A stretch of DNA of 64,000 bases. Source: Marinobacter sp. DY40_1A1. Lineage in GTDB: Bacteria; Pseudomonadota; Gammaproteobacteria; Pseudomonadales; Oleiphilaceae. Positions 19,493-30,236 of this stretch are shown here, piece by piece (the first letter of the stretch is position 1; every line of letters starts with the position of its first letter). The notes below the pieces were generated by a model. It was given only the letters and a program-made list of their open reading frames with translations, did no database searches and was not told the DNA's origin. The stretch covers positions 1-64,000 of the forward strand of contig NZ_VCHA01000001.1 in assembly GCF_016597815.1 (NCBI RefSeq), in the 5' to 3' direction. Position numbers and translations under genes: made by a program.

Positions 19493-20989
19493 CTAGTGGC
19501 TGGTGCCTTCCTCGTAGTTGATTTTGTTCCATACGTTGTACTTTCCCGATGGCTTGTTCATCGGGATTCGCTTTTCTTCCTCCAGGGTTTCGGCGTCATA
19601 GACAATAACGGCTCCGTCTTCGTCCCAGATGCTCAGCAGCAGTTTTTTACCGTAGCGGTCGAACTCAACATGTGCCGCTACTTTGCCGGGAGCTGGCTGG
19701 AGGGTTTTTACGATCTCCAGAGTTTGTTTGTCGATCACATGAACTTTGTCTTTGTTTGGCCCGAAGAAGACGTCTACCCATGCGTAGCGTGAGTTTTCGT
19801 GGCTGCGCATGAAGAAGCCGGGGCCTGCCGTTTCCAGAGTTTTGATTACCTTCCAGGTGTCCATGTCGATGATGGAAACAGCGCTGGAGCGGAAGTGCGG
19901 AGTGGCCATTACCCGGGTGCCCTGATAGTCCCAGGTAATGCCGGAGCCCAAGTGAGGCATGCCAGGCAGGGGCAGGTCGGCGGTGGTTTTGCCGGTGTCC
20001 ATGTTGATTACCAAACCGTGCTTGCCATCGCGGGCTGCACCAATGAGATGCTGGTAACCCGGGTCGAAGAAAAAGTCATCAAGCCAGGTATCGGTTTGCA
20101 TTCTGCGCACTTTGGCTTTGTCGTTTTCTACGGTGATCTCCCAGGCTTCCGGAATGTCTTTCAGCGCAGCGATAAAGCTATTCCGGGGTGGAGCGGCGTA
20201 AACGGCGCTTACCCGAGAGCTTTCTTTTGCATCGTTCTCAACGGGGATGATTTCCAGCAGGTCAAGGTTGTCTGCATCGAACAGCACCAGCGTGTGGGGC
20301 AGGTAGTTGGCCGCCATTATGTGGCCACCATCAGCGGAGACAGCAATGTTACGCATGTTGATGCCAGCGCGGATTTCTGCGACTACTTTGAGGTTGTAGA
20401 GGTCGTATTTGGTAATCCAGCCATCCCGTGAGCCGAAGTATACATAGCGGCCATCGGGGCTGTACTTTGGGCCACCGTGCAGGGCATAGCGGCTGGCAAA
20501 ACGATGGATGGGTTCCATGCTATCGCCGTCGAGCAGAGTCACGTGGTGGTCGCCGATCTCCACTACGAGGAACAGGTTCATCATGTCGGCTTCATAAGCC
20601 GGCTTGTCAGGGAGCGAGCCCGCCGGGTGAGGCAGCAGGTGGCTGGCGGCAATTTCGCTTTTGCCCCATACGGGCTCCTGCTCTGGTGGCTGATAGATAT
20701 ATTCAGCCAGAGCGGTAATGGATTCCTCGTTCAGCACGTCGGCGAACCCAAGCATTTGAGTGGCGGGCCGGCCGTTGCGAATGGCGTCCTCAGCCTGGTC
20801 TTTTTTCAGGCGAGAGAGATTGTCCGGCAGCAAGGCCGGGCCCATGCCGCCAAGTCTGTCGCTGCCATGGCAGCTTGCGCAGTGTTGTTGATACAGGGCT
20901 TCTGTTGTCTGTTCGCTTGTGTTTGCGTTAGTCAAGGGCGAGGCCAGCAGGCCTGCAGTCAGCATCAGGGTTTTCAGAGTCTGTTGCAT
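19493..20989 (-). CDS. nirN: NirN, periplasmic dihydro-heme d1 dehydrogenase
   Basis: A 498-residue c-type cytochrome with a NirS-like d1 propeller. The signal peptide is MQQTLKTLMLTAGLLASPLTNA; heme c binds C37-x-x-C40-H41 (CASCHG), and an eight-bladed propeller fills the rest. In Pseudomonas NirN carries out the last step of heme d1 synthesis, oxidising dihydro-heme d1 and passing cofactor to NirS. It is the last gene of the nirS operon, as in Pseudomonas aeruginosa. ATG 20989 starts a good signal peptide; a start at 21010 is possible. Confidence 0.93.
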   Translation of the reverse strand: MQQTLKTLMLTAGLLASPLTNANTSEQTTEALYQQHCASCHGSDRLGGMGPALLPDNLSRLKKDQAEDAIRNGRPATQMLGFADVLNEESITALAEYIYQPPEQEPVWGKSEIAASHLLPHPAGSLPDKPAYEADMMNLFLVVEIGDHHVTLLDGDSMEPIHRFASRYALHGGPKYSPDGRYVYFGSRDGWITKYDLYNLKVVAEIRAGINMRNIAVSADGGHIMAANYLPHTLVLFDADNLDLLEIIPVENDAKESSRVSAVYAAPPRNSFIAALKDIPEAWEITVENDKAKVRRMQTDTWLDDFFFDPGYQHLIGAARDGKHGLVINMDTGKTTADLPLPGMPHLGSGITWDYQGTRVMATPHFRSSAVSIIDMDTWKVIKTLETAGPGFFMRSHENSRYAWVDVFFGPNKDKVHVIDKQTLEIVKTLQPAPGKVAAHVEFDRYGKKLLLSIWDEDGAVIVYDAETLEEEKRIPMNKPSGKYNVWNKINYEEGTSH

Positions 20990-21036
20990 CGAGTTTCCAG
21001 TTTGGAGCATTGGTAATGTCTTCAGGCCCGTTTCGT

Positions 21037-21900
21037 TTATGCTGGCCGCTGCGTAGCGGTGGCAGCGGCCGAACCAACTAACGCGCTGTTCCAGCCTGCC
21101 TGGCCCGGTTGTGCGAGCTTTTCTGCCAGCTGCACAACCTCGCCAACAATAATCAGCGTGGGCGGCTGAAAGCCTTCCATTTTGATGGTTTCTTCCAGGT
21201 TTTTAAGCGTGGTCACGGTCATGTGCTGTTGCGGGGTTGTGCCACGTTCCACCAGAGCCACAGGGCATTCTCCGGACAGGCCGTTGGCCATCAACTCGCG
21301 CACAATGGTGGGTGCGTTATGCAGGCCCATGTAGAACACGCGAGTCTGGTTTGGTGCCGCCAGAACCTTCCAGTTCAGATCCAGAGCATGGTCCGCTTTG
21401 CGGTGGCCAGTTACGAATGTGACGCTTTGAGCGTAGTCCCGATGTGTGAGAGGAATGCCACAGTATGAGGCACAGCCGGCTGCAGAGGTAATGCCCGGCA
21501 CAACCAGAAAATCTATGTCGTTATCCACCAGAAACTCGGCTTCTTCACCGCCGCGGCCAAAGATATACGGGTCGCCGCCTTTCAGTCGTACAACGCGGCG
21601 TTGCTTTACCGCCAGCTGCACCAGAAGTTCGTTGGTATCTTCCTGGGCAACGTAGTGGCAGCCGCTGGCTTTACCCACGTGGATTCGCTCGGCGGCCGGG
21701 TTAACCAGTTCCATAATCTGTGGCGACACCAGTCGGTCGTAAACGATGGCGTCGGCCTGCTGGATCAGCATCAGGGCTCTGAGGGTCAGCAGACCGGGAT
21801 CGCCCGGGCCGGCACCTACAATGGCGACCTCACCGGCTCGGAAGGGCTGTTCCGCCAGCTGGAATTCCACCAGGCACTTCTTTCTCTGGCTGATTGTCAT
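21037..21900 (-). CDS. nirE: NirE, uroporphyrinogen III C-methyltransferase
   Basis: A 287-residue SUMT enzyme, converting uroporphyrinogen III to precorrin-2, first committed step towards heme d1. The SAM-binding VAIVGAGPGDPGLLTLRA, DAIVYDRLVS, RLKGGDPYIFGRGGEE and VVPGITSAAGCASY are all present. It lacks the CysG oxidase/chelatase domain. ATG 21900 (MTISQRKK) is chosen over an upstream in-frame start. It lies 10 bases after nirJ and 47 before nirN. Confidence 0.95.
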   Translation of the reverse strand: MTISQRKKCLVEFQLAEQPFRAGEVAIVGAGPGDPGLLTLRALMLIQQADAIVYDRLVSPQIMELVNPAAERIHVGKASGCHYVAQEDTNELLVQLAVKQRRVVRLKGGDPYIFGRGGEEAEFLVDNDIDFLVVPGITSAAGCASYCGIPLTHRDYAQSVTFVTGHRKADHALDLNWKVLAAPNQTRVFYMGLHNAPTIVRELMANGLSGECPVALVERGTTPQQHMTVTTLKNLEETIKMEGFQPPTLIIVGEVVQLAEKLAQPGQAGWNSALVGSAAATATQRPA

Positions 21901-21910
21901 GCTGCGTTCC

Positions 21911-23107
21911 TTACAGATTGTTGACTGGAATTTCGACCACCGGGGTGGCGACGCGCCTGGGCATATCAATTATTCCAATCTCTTCATTGGTGAGGTAACA
22001 GCCGGGGTCTTCCTCCCAGAAATCACCGGAAACGTTGTAGGCCCTTACCCGGGTGTTGCCGTTACAGATGGCGAGATACTTGCACTCTGCACAACGACCT
22101 TTCACTGGTCTTGGTTTTTGCCGGAAGCCCAGCATTAATTCGTCGCTGGCCTCGGACCAGATTCGCGAAAAAGGTTTCTCACGTACATTGCCCAGGTTGT
22201 AGTCCCACCAGAAGGTGTCCGGATGCACCACACCCAGGTTGTCTATGTTGGAAACGTTCTGGCCTGAGGAATTACCACCCCAGTTAACCAGCCGCTGTTC
22301 CAGAGCGGGTACCTGATCAGGATAGTGTTCAGCCGCCCACTGGAGCAGGAAAGGGCCGTCGGCATCGTTGTTGCCGGTTACGTATTCCCGCTCGATACCG
22401 CGCTTCAATTCGTCGTGGCAGTGGTTGAACAGCAGGTTCATGGCATCACGGGTCATGTCATACCAGGCATCGCGCTTGCGGTTACGACCGCCCCGGCCGG
22501 AGTAGTTCAGGTGCGAGAGATAGAACTTGTCGATGTCGTGCTCGTCCAGCATTTTGAGCATGTCTGGCAGCTGAACGGCGTTATCCTGTGTGAGAGTGAA
22601 ACGCAGGCCTACTTTGATGCCAACATCCTTGCACAGCTTGACGGCCTTCATGGAGGCGGCGAATGCGCCTTTTTTCTGGCGGAATTCGTCGTGAGTTTCT
22701 TCCAGGCCATCAATGCTAATGCCCACGTAATCGTAGCCGGCATCAGCAATCTGCTGAATGTTGTCCTCGGTAATCAGAGTGCCGTTGCTGGACAGGCCTA
22801 CGTAAAAGCCCATGTCTTTAGCCCGGCGTGAAATGTCGAAAATATCGGGGCGCATCAGAGGTTCGCCCCCTGAAAGGATTAACACCGGAACGCCAAAGGA
22901 CTTGAGGTCGTCCATAACGGTATAGACCTCATCAGTGCTCAGCTCTCCCTTGAAGTCGATATCCGCAGAGATCGAATAGCAGTGCTTGCAGGTGAGATTG
23001 CAGCGGCGGATCAGATTCCAGATCACCACGGGGCCGGAGGGCTTGGGGATGGCTCTCACCGGGGCCGGATTCATCAGGCTTTTGATGTAGCGGGTCATTC
23101 TGAACAT
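21911..23107 (-). CDS. nirJ: NirJ, radical SAM heme d1 biosynthesis protein
   Basis: A 398-residue radical SAM enzyme. The [4Fe-4S] motif C36-x3-C40-x2-C43 (RRCNLTCKHCYS) lies near the N-terminus, the glycine-rich SAM-binding GGEPLMR follows, and a SPASM-like C-terminal cysteine group (CAECKYLAICNG, then DPGC) is present. NirJ removes propionate side chains from 12,18-didecarboxysiroheme during heme d1 synthesis. It is in the usual place between nirH and nirE. Confidence 0.96.
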   Translation of the reverse strand: MFRMTRYIKSLMNPAPVRAIPKPSGPVVIWNLIRRCNLTCKHCYSISADIDFKGELSTDEVYTVMDDLKSFGVPVLILSGGEPLMRPDIFDISRRAKDMGFYVGLSSNGTLITEDNIQQIADAGYDYVGISIDGLEETHDEFRQKKGAFAASMKAVKLCKDVGIKVGLRFTLTQDNAVQLPDMLKMLDEHDIDKFYLSHLNYSGRGGRNRKRDAWYDMTRDAMNLLFNHCHDELKRGIEREYVTGNNDADGPFLLQWAAEHYPDQVPALEQRLVNWGGNSSGQNVSNIDNLGVVHPDTFWWDYNLGNVREKPFSRIWSEASDELMLGFRQKPRPVKGRCAECKYLAICNGNTRVRAYNVSGDFWEEDPGCYLTNEEIGIIDMPRRVATPVVEIPVNNL

Positions 23108-23123
23108 GGTGCTTCCCCTTGCG

Positions 23124-23648
23124 TTATTTGCGCAGCCGCAGGCCGGTTTTTTTCAGGATGGCCGAGCTGTAAAGAATGGTGTGCTGGCGGCAGTCATCGC
23201 CCAGCACGGCACGAATTTGTGCGGCTTTGTCTTCCACCTCTTCCCGTGTGGTGCCGTGCACCATGGCAAACAGGTTGAATGACCAGTAAGGCAGGTGGCG
23301 TGGCCTGCGGTAACAATGGCTCACGAAAGGTAGTTCACCAACGGCAGTGCCGAGTTCTGCAATGCGGTCATCCGCAACGTCCCACACCGTCATGCCGTTG
23401 TAGCGATAACCCAGGCGATAGTGATCAGGCACTGCAGCGACACGGCGTATTACGCCGGCCTGTTGCATAGCCTGAAAGCGAGCAAGTACCTCGTCGGCAT
23501 CCATGTCCAGTTGCTTGCCCAATTCAGCCCAGGGATCGGAGACCAGAGGCAGGCCGGCTTGAGTGGCGAGGATCAGCTCGCGGTCGCGTTCGGATATTGC
23601 AAAGCCGTTTGGTGCTGCGGCTTCAGACAGGGAAGTGGAGGTGGACAT
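23124..23648 (-). CDS. nirH: NirH, siroheme decarboxylase subunit
   Basis: A 174-residue Lrp/AsnC-like protein with an N-terminal winged-helix-like part (residues 18-75) and an AsnC-like barrel with CYRRPRHLPYWSFNLFAMVHGT. It is one of four paralogues (NirD, L, G, H) here that decarboxylate siroheme to 12,18-didecarboxysiroheme. The PYNLF/H signature makes it NirL/H-type. Fourth in DLGH order, so assigned NirH. It overlaps nirG by 26 bases. Confidence 0.9.
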   Translation of the reverse strand: MSTSTSLSEAAAPNGFAISERDRELILATQAGLPLVSDPWAELGKQLDMDADEVLARFQAMQQAGVIRRVAAVPDHYRLGYRYNGMTVWDVADDRIAELGTAVGELPFVSHCYRRPRHLPYWSFNLFAMVHGTTREEVEDKAAQIRAVLGDDCRQHTILYSSAILKKTGLRLRK

Positions 23649-24111
23649 GGAACTCCTGCTCCTTTGGCATGTTGTAAACCGGGTGGCCGGTTGTGTCTTC
23701 TATGGCGCTGATGGTGCTGGCAATGGCGCTTTGGGTTTCGGTTGCCAGTACGAACCACATGTTCAGGTCGTGCTCACGGCGGTAGTTGTGGGCCACCTCA
23801 TCAAAGCTGTTTACCTGCTCGGTAACCCGCTCAAAATCCGCTTCTGGAATGCGCATGGCGGCCAGTGTGAGTGCGCCGCCCATTTCGCCAGCGTGGAACA
23901 TGGGGCCAAAGCGAGTCAGTACGCCGTCAGAAAGTAGTTTTTTTACCGTATCGAGGATTTGTTGCTCGCTGAGTTTCAGCTCATCTGCAACGGCTGCAAA
24001 AGGGTTGCGAACAAGTGGTAAGCCGTGCTGTAAACGGTTGATCAGAACTTTTTCAATCGGGGTCAGGTCTGCAACCGGGGCCTGGCGCCGGGATTCAGTC
24101 GTGGCTGACAT
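23623..24111 (-). CDS. nirG: NirG, siroheme decarboxylase subunit
   Basis: A 162-residue AsnC-like siroheme decarboxylase component of the NirD/G type: FGPMFHAGEMGGALTLAAM in the middle and VAHNYRREHDLNMWFVLATE, with the histidines implicated in substrate decarboxylation. ATG 24111 is selected; a longer in-frame start exists but would overlap nirL by far more. It overlaps nirL by 17 bases and nirH by 26, tight translational packing. Confidence 0.9.
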   Translation of the reverse strand: MSATTESRRQAPVADLTPIEKVLINRLQHGLPLVRNPFAAVADELKLSEQQILDTVKKLLSDGVLTRFGPMFHAGEMGGALTLAAMRIPEADFERVTEQVNSFDEVAHNYRREHDLNMWFVLATETQSAIASTISAIEDTTGHPVYNMPKEQEFHVHLHFPV

Positions 24112-24640
24112 AACGACCTCCTCGCTGGCGGTAGGCTTTGTTGCTGAACAACACCGCATATTGAATGTGCTGAAGGTTGTGGCCAGCAATCAGACTGTCC
24201 AGTTGTGCCAGCACGCGTTCACGGTTGGTGCCGTGAATCATGCAGAACAGATTGTAGGGCCAGTCCGGGAGTCGCCTTGGGCGTTGATAGCACAGGGTGA
24301 TAAAAGGCACGTCGGCCATGGCTTTACCCAACGCCTGCACTTGCTCGTCAGGGATGTCCCAGACCACCATGGCATTTGCGGTGTAGCCCAGGGTGCGGTG
24401 CTTCACGACCAGCCCCAAGCGTTTGATCAGACCATTGCTTTGCCATTGGGTAATGGCATCCATCACTTCCTGTTCGGAAAGGCCGGTGCGCTCTGCAAGG
24501 ACGCGATAGGGGCGAGGTACAAGTGGTAGCCCCTGTTCGAGTTGCTGCCTGAGCCGCAGTAGTCCCCAGGCGCTAACTTTGGTCGCGTCTGAATCCGGGG
24601 AGTCCATGGGCAGGTAATCGGCCGAAAAAAGTTGGCTCAT
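24095..24640 (-). CDS. nirL: NirL, siroheme decarboxylase subunit
   Basis: A 181-residue paralogue of NirH with a longer N-terminus; contains LGLVVKHRTLGYTANAMVVWD and CYQRPRRLPDWPYNLFCMIHG. It probably pairs with a NirD/G-type subunit to form the active siroheme decarboxylase. Position second after nirD matches the nirDLGH order. Overlaps nirD by 4 bases. Confidence 0.9.
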   Translation of the reverse strand: MSQLFSADYLPMDSPDSDATKVSAWGLLRLRQQLEQGLPLVPRPYRVLAERTGLSEQEVMDAITQWQSNGLIKRLGLVVKHRTLGYTANAMVVWDIPDEQVQALGKAMADVPFITLCYQRPRRLPDWPYNLFCMIHGTNRERVLAQLDSLIAGHNLQHIQYAVLFSNKAYRQRGGRYVSHD

Positions 24641-25104
24641 GACAAGGCCTCCCAGTCGATATCGAAGCCCAGGTCAATGTGGTAACCCTCAACCATGGGT
24701 AGGCGAAGCATGGGCAATTTCAATTCCTTTTCCAGTTCGTCGAGATGCTCTTCCAGAAGCTCGTTATCCGGTGCAGTCATGACAAACCAGAGGTTGTAGG
24801 TGTGCTCCCGGGCGTAATTGTGATTCACCCCGGGAGCACGATTTATGCGGGCGGCCACCAGGTCCATTTGCTCCTCAGGAGCCGCCACGGCAGCCAGCAG
24901 GCTTGCGCCCGCCTGGCTGTGTTCAAACACCGGACCGACCCGGCTGAGCACCTTTTGATCCTGGAGGGCAGACAGCCGCTGGATTACCTCCTCTTCGGTC
25001 AGGCCCAGGGTTCGGCCCATTTCCTCGTAGGGGCGTTCACAGACTGGCAGGCTACGCTGGTAGCTGTCGATCAATTGTCTGTCTGCCGCATCCAGTCTCA
25101 TCAT
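24637..25104 (-). CDS. nirD: NirD, siroheme decarboxylase subunit
   Basis: A 155-residue AsnC-like protein, first of the four decarboxylase genes and 26 bases behind nirS. It carries VNHNYAREHTYNLWFVMTA, the NirD/G-type signature with paired histidines, and VGPVFEHSQAGASLLAAV. Works in the cytoplasm on siroheme. In Pseudomonas nirMCF separate nirS from nirD; here those genes are absent from this strand. Confidence 0.92.
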   Translation of the reverse strand: MMRLDAADRQLIDSYQRSLPVCERPYEEMGRTLGLTEEEVIQRLSALQDQKVLSRVGPVFEHSQAGASLLAAVAAPEEQMDLVAARINRAPGVNHNYAREHTYNLWFVMTAPDNELLEEHLDELEKELKLPMLRLPMVEGYHIDLGFDIDWEALS

Positions 25105-25130
25105 TGTGCTCCTTCAGGCCGGGGCCGGGA

Positions 25131-26873
<1,743 letters not shown>

Positions 26874-26915
26874 TTAAGAGTAGTGCTAGGTTTCTCTTCT
26901 TTACTCCGATGAACA

Positions 26916-26929
26916 TTGATTTAAGTCAG
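26916..26929 (-). promoter_or_regulatory. FNR/DNR-type box upstream of nirS
   Basis: TTGAT-TTAA-GTCAG, matching TTGAT-N4-ATCAA at 8 of 10 positions, ends 60 bases before the nirS start, the distance expected for an activator centred near -41.5. DNR control of nirS is established in Pseudomonas; here it is inferred. Confidence 0.65.
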
Positions 26930-27000
26930 GCCGTTTTAAAATATCCAGTGAGTACCCACCCATGGGTATAACCAAAGAGTGGTTGTGGAGGGAGCTGTTT

Positions 27001-27014
27001 TTAACCAATATCAA
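27001..27014 (+). promoter_or_regulatory. FNR/DNR-type box upstream of nirC
   Basis: TTAAC-CAAT-ATCAA has one perfect half-site and 8 of 10 matches overall. It ends 67 bases before the preferred nirC start (GTG 27082). If real, it supports that start, since an earlier ATG at 26962 would put the box inside the gene. Confidence 0.5.
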
Positions 27015-27081
27015 AGATGTGTTTGAGAAGCGGCACCACCATATTAAAAGCCCGCTACAGATTCATGGGAGAGCACAAGTT

Positions 27082-27447
27082 GTGAAGGGTTCCAAAACAA
27101 GGAATGCCAGGCGACATAACGGATTCAAAGGTGTATTTTTCATGATACTTTGCGCGCCGTTGTCGCTGCCGGCAGGAACTTTGCCAAAGTCGATGTCCGA
27201 TGTGGCGGAGCTTGAAAACTTTGTGATTCAGGATTGTGGCTCCTGCCATGGGTTGGCTCTTAAAGGAGGATTGGGCCCGCCGCTACGCCCTGAAAATCTT
27301 GACCACCTTCCAGAGGCAGCCATCGCGGCAATAATCCGTGAAGGCATCCCTGGCACGGCCATGCCGCCCTGGAAACCACTCCTCACGCCTGCCGATATTG
27401 AATGGATCAGTCATCAGTTAAAGACCGGTAAACTGGTCTCGCCCTGA
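27082..27447 (+). CDS. nirC: NirC-like periplasmic c-type cytochrome
   Basis: A 121-residue mono-heme cytochrome with QDCGSCHGLALKG as the heme-binding CxxCH and a Met ligand in GTAMPPWKP. The GTG start at 27082 follows GGGAGAG and gives a lysine/arginine-rich signal peptide ending near PAG. ATG 26962 would add 40 residues and no signal. NirC probably supplies electrons for heme d1 maturation or to NirS. It is divergent from nirS, with nirF next, instead of following nirS as in Pseudomonas. Confidence 0.82.
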   Translation: MKGSKTRNARRHNGFKGVFFMILCAPLSLPAGTLPKSMSDVAELENFVIQDCGSCHGLALKGGLGPPLRPENLDHLPEAAIAAIIREGIPGTAMPPWKPLLTPADIEWISHQLKTGKLVSP

Positions 27448-27471
27448 CAATTTGTTTGGAGGAATAGCCCG

Positions 27472-28704
27472 ATGCTATGGATAACCCGCTGTGCGAAGCG
27501 CGTGTTTTTACTGTCATTTTTGGCGATGCTGGTGAGTGGTTGCCAGGTTTTTTCCGGCTCTGAGGAGACGGGTGACGGTTTGATGGGTACCGGCGATCTG
27601 GGCCTGATTATCGAGCGCGCCACCGGCTCATTGCTGGTTGTAAACACCACCAGTCACAGCGTGATCAATCGTATCGAAGGGCTGGGGGATCTCTCCCATG
27701 CATCAGTGGTGTATTCGCGGGATGCTCGTTACGGCTTCGTGTTTGGCCGCGACGGTGGTCTCACCAAAGTGGACCTGCTCACTCAGTCCATTGTTGGCCG
27801 GGTCATCCAGTCCGGTAACAGCATTGGTGGCGCTATCTCACAGGATGGTCGATACGTTGCCGTGTCGAATTACGAGCCGGGTGGAGTAAAGGTTTTTGAC
27901 AGCAAAACCCTGGAGCTGGTGGCTGATATCCCTGCTACCTACACCCGGCAAAATGGTGAAGCCGCCCAATCAAAAACGGTCGGGTTGGTAGATGCACCGG
28001 GTAATCGTTTTGTGTTCAGCCTGTTCGATGCGGGAGAAATCTGGATTCTGGACATGCCGGATGGCGCTGAAAACAGCAAGCCTGAAGTGACCCGTTTCGA
28101 TGCCGGAAAAGCCCCTTACGATTCCATGATCACGCCAGATGGGCGCTTTTACATTGCGGGGCTGTTTGGAGAAGACGGCCTGTCCATGTTGGACCTGTGG
28201 GATACCGATGCCGGTGTGACTGAGATCTTGCCCAATTACGGTAAAGGCGAACAACAGCTTCCTGTGTACAAAATGCCTCACCTTGAAGGCTGGACGGTGG
28301 CTGATGGGCGGGCGTTCGTACCGGCAGTCGGTCATCACCAGGTGCTGGTGGCGGATATGAACGATTGGTCGCTGGTGGATAAAATCCCGGTGCAGGGACA
28401 GCCGGTTTTTGTAATGGCCAGCCCCGATAATCGCAGAATATGGGTGAGTTTTGCGCACCCGAAAAACGATGTGGTTCAGGTAATTGATTCCCAGACCCGG
28501 AAAATAATCCGCACACTGGAGCCGGGCAAGGCAGTGCTTCACATGGAGTTTACCCCGAGGGGAGAGGAAGTCTGGGTGTCGTCCAGAGACAGTAACCGGG
28601 TAACGGTATACAGCACCCACACATTGGAGCCTGTTGCCGAACTGGAAGCACAAAAGCCCAGTGGGATTTTCTTTACCAGCAGAGCCCATGTGCTTGGATT
28701 ATAG
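27472..28704 (+). CDS. nirF: NirF, heme d1 biosynthesis lipoprotein
   Basis: A 410-residue d1-type beta propeller without a heme c domain. The N-terminus is a lipoprotein signal (FLAMLVSGC, Cys 24), anchoring it on the periplasmic side. NirF binds dihydro-heme d1 and acts with NirN and NirS late in cofactor maturation. The propeller repeats resemble NirS (GGAISQDGRYVAVSNYEPG). It follows nirC by 24 bases. Confidence 0.94.
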   Translation: MLWITRCAKRVFLLSFLAMLVSGCQVFSGSEETGDGLMGTGDLGLIIERATGSLLVVNTTSHSVINRIEGLGDLSHASVVYSRDARYGFVFGRDGGLTKVDLLTQSIVGRVIQSGNSIGGAISQDGRYVAVSNYEPGGVKVFDSKTLELVADIPATYTRQNGEAAQSKTVGLVDAPGNRFVFSLFDAGEIWILDMPDGAENSKPEVTRFDAGKAPYDSMITPDGRFYIAGLFGEDGLSMLDLWDTDAGVTEILPNYGKGEQQLPVYKMPHLEGWTVADGRAFVPAVGHHQVLVADMNDWSLVDKIPVQGQPVFVMASPDNRRIWVSFAHPKNDVVQVIDSQTRKIIRTLEPGKAVLHMEFTPRGEEVWVSSRDSNRVTVYSTHTLEPVAELEAQKPSGIFFTSRAHVLGL

Positions 28705-29431
28705 GCGCACAGGAGCTGTCGCGTTTACGGCGCTTCTGCTCGCCATGCCTGTGGCCCAGGCGGCAAGAGAGGCGCGGGTGGTGCTGACGATTGATTCGGT
28801 TACCCAGGTAACAGACGTTGCGCGCTACCGCCTTGGCCAGCATCTGGCTAAGCAGGGATGCCAGGCCGATATTCGTTTTAACCGCGACCCCGATAAAGCA
28901 GCACTGGTGTTCAGCTTGTCCGGCGAAGGCAATCCGGGGGCAGCTGCACTAATCGCAAACAACCGCGATGGCGACTGGGCCAGGCCGGTCTGGATTACGC
29001 GCAAAACCGCAGGTGTTCGGTCGATTTCTGAGCTAAAGGATCGGGACTTGGCCACGGTTGCGGGGGAGGATCCTTTTGCATCGAAACTGCCGCTTGCCGC
29101 CCTGGGAGCTGCCGGAATATATCCGCCGCAAGAGAAGATCTACGAAGCTGGGAATTACAGTTCAGCGCTGAGCTTGCTGTTGCATAACAACACCCATGCA
29201 GCGGTGTCCGAAGCAGGGTTTGCCGGGCAGTTTCTTACCAGCCGGGATCTCGAGATTCTCTGGCTCGGCAGCCCGGTAAAAACAGTGGGCTGGTATCGGG
29301 GTAAAGGTTGGAGTGAGCAGGCACAGAACTGTGAAGAGGCCCTCAGCCGGCTGAGTCGAACGGATGACAAACAGGCGTTTTCGGTTTTTCCTGAATGGGT
29401 TCATGGCTTTGCCAGAACCGACAATCAGTAA
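28688..29431 (+). CDS. PhnD-like periplasmic substrate-binding protein in the nir locus
   Basis: A 247-residue protein with a signal peptide ending AQAA and a fold like phosphate/phosphonate-binding (PhnD) proteins: SISELKDRDLATVAGEDPF, then a second lobe with AALGAAGIYPP and SSALSLLLHNNTHAAVSEAGF. No ABC permease or ATPase lies nearby. It overlaps nirF by 17 bases and precedes norQ by 16, so it is co-expressed with them. It could bind a small anion or cofactor, or act as a maturation factor; the function is not known. ATG 28688 gives the signal peptide; an earlier start lies inside nirF. Confidence 0.75.
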   Translation: MCLDYRRTGAVAFTALLLAMPVAQAAREARVVLTIDSVTQVTDVARYRLGQHLAKQGCQADIRFNRDPDKAALVFSLSGEGNPGAAALIANNRDGDWARPVWITRKTAGVRSISELKDRDLATVAGEDPFASKLPLAALGAAGIYPPQEKIYEAGNYSSALSLLLHNNTHAAVSEAGFAGQFLTSRDLEILWLGSPVKTVGWYRGKGWSEQAQNCEEALSRLSRTDDKQAFSVFPEWVHGFARTDNQ

Positions 29432-29447
29432 CAGAGGATTGTGATAC

Positions 29448-30236
29448 ATGACGTTTTACCAGCCAGTTGGTAATGAAATAGAGTTGTTCCAGGCGGCAGC
29501 CGACAACGGTTTGCCGGTTCTGATCAAAGGCCCCACAGGCTGCGGTAAAACCCGGTTTGTTCGCTACATGGCGGAGAAGCTTAACCGGCCGGTTTATACC
29601 GTAGCCTGCCACGACGACCTGACCGCAGCCGACCTGGTCGGGCGGCACCTGATCGGCCCTGAAGGCACCTATTGGCAAGACGGCCCCCTGACTCGAGCCG
29701 TTCGTGAAGGCGGCATTTGTTACCTCGATGAAGTGGTTGAAGCCCGAAAGGACACTACAGTCGTTCTGCACCCGCTGGCGGATGACCGCCGGGAATTGCC
29801 CATAGAGCGCACCGGGGAACTGCTCACCGCAGCACCCGGCTTTATGCTGGTGGTCTCTTACAACCCGGGTTATCAGAGCCTGCTCAAAGGCATGAAGCCC
29901 AGCACGCGTCAGAGATTCGTGTCCTTGCGATTTGATTACCCCGCAGAAGAGGCGGAACAAACCATCGTGGCGGAAGAGTCTGGATGCGACCGCGATCTTG
30001 CCAAACAGCTCGTGAGCCTCGCCACAGCCCTGCGCAACCTTAAGGATCACGATCTCGAAGAGGCCGCATCAACCCGGCTGCTGATACACACAGCCTTATT
30101 GATACGCGCTGGCCTGCCAGCGGCAGAAGCATGCCGTGCAGGCATGATCGAACCATTGTCAGACGACGAAGCAACAGTTATTTCATTGATGGAGGTGGTA
30201 TATGCAGTATTCGGGCGCCCGGAAGAAACCCGCTAG
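29448..30236 (+). CDS. norQ: NorQ/NirQ, MoxR-type AAA+ ATPase
   Basis: A 262-residue AAA+ protein of the CbbQ/NirQ/NorQ group. Walker A is GPTGCGKT (residues 28-35), Walker B is ICYLDEV, and sensor/arginine regions follow in VVSYNPGYQSLLKGMKPSTRQRFV. With NorD (encoded 1.4 kb away on the other strand) it remodels NO reductase to insert the non-heme iron. Here it lies in the nirF transcript, not next to norCB. It overlaps the next gene by 35 bases. Confidence 0.92.
   Translation: MTFYQPVGNEIELFQAAADNGLPVLIKGPTGCGKTRFVRYMAEKLNRPVYTVACHDDLTAADLVGRHLIGPEGTYWQDGPLTRAVREGGICYLDEVVEARKDTTVVLHPLADDRRELPIERTGELLTAAPGFMLVVSYNPGYQSLLKGMKPSTRQRFVSLRFDYPAEEAEQTIVAEESGCDRDLAKQLVSLATALRNLKDHDLEEAASTRLLIHTALLIRAGLPAAEACRAGMIEPLSDDEATVISLMEVVYAVFGRPEETR

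Noticed and set aside
26962..27081. N-terminal extension of nirC from ATG 26962
   Set aside because: It would hide the signal peptide, cover a candidate FNR box and lacks a good ribosome site; GTG 27082 fits better.
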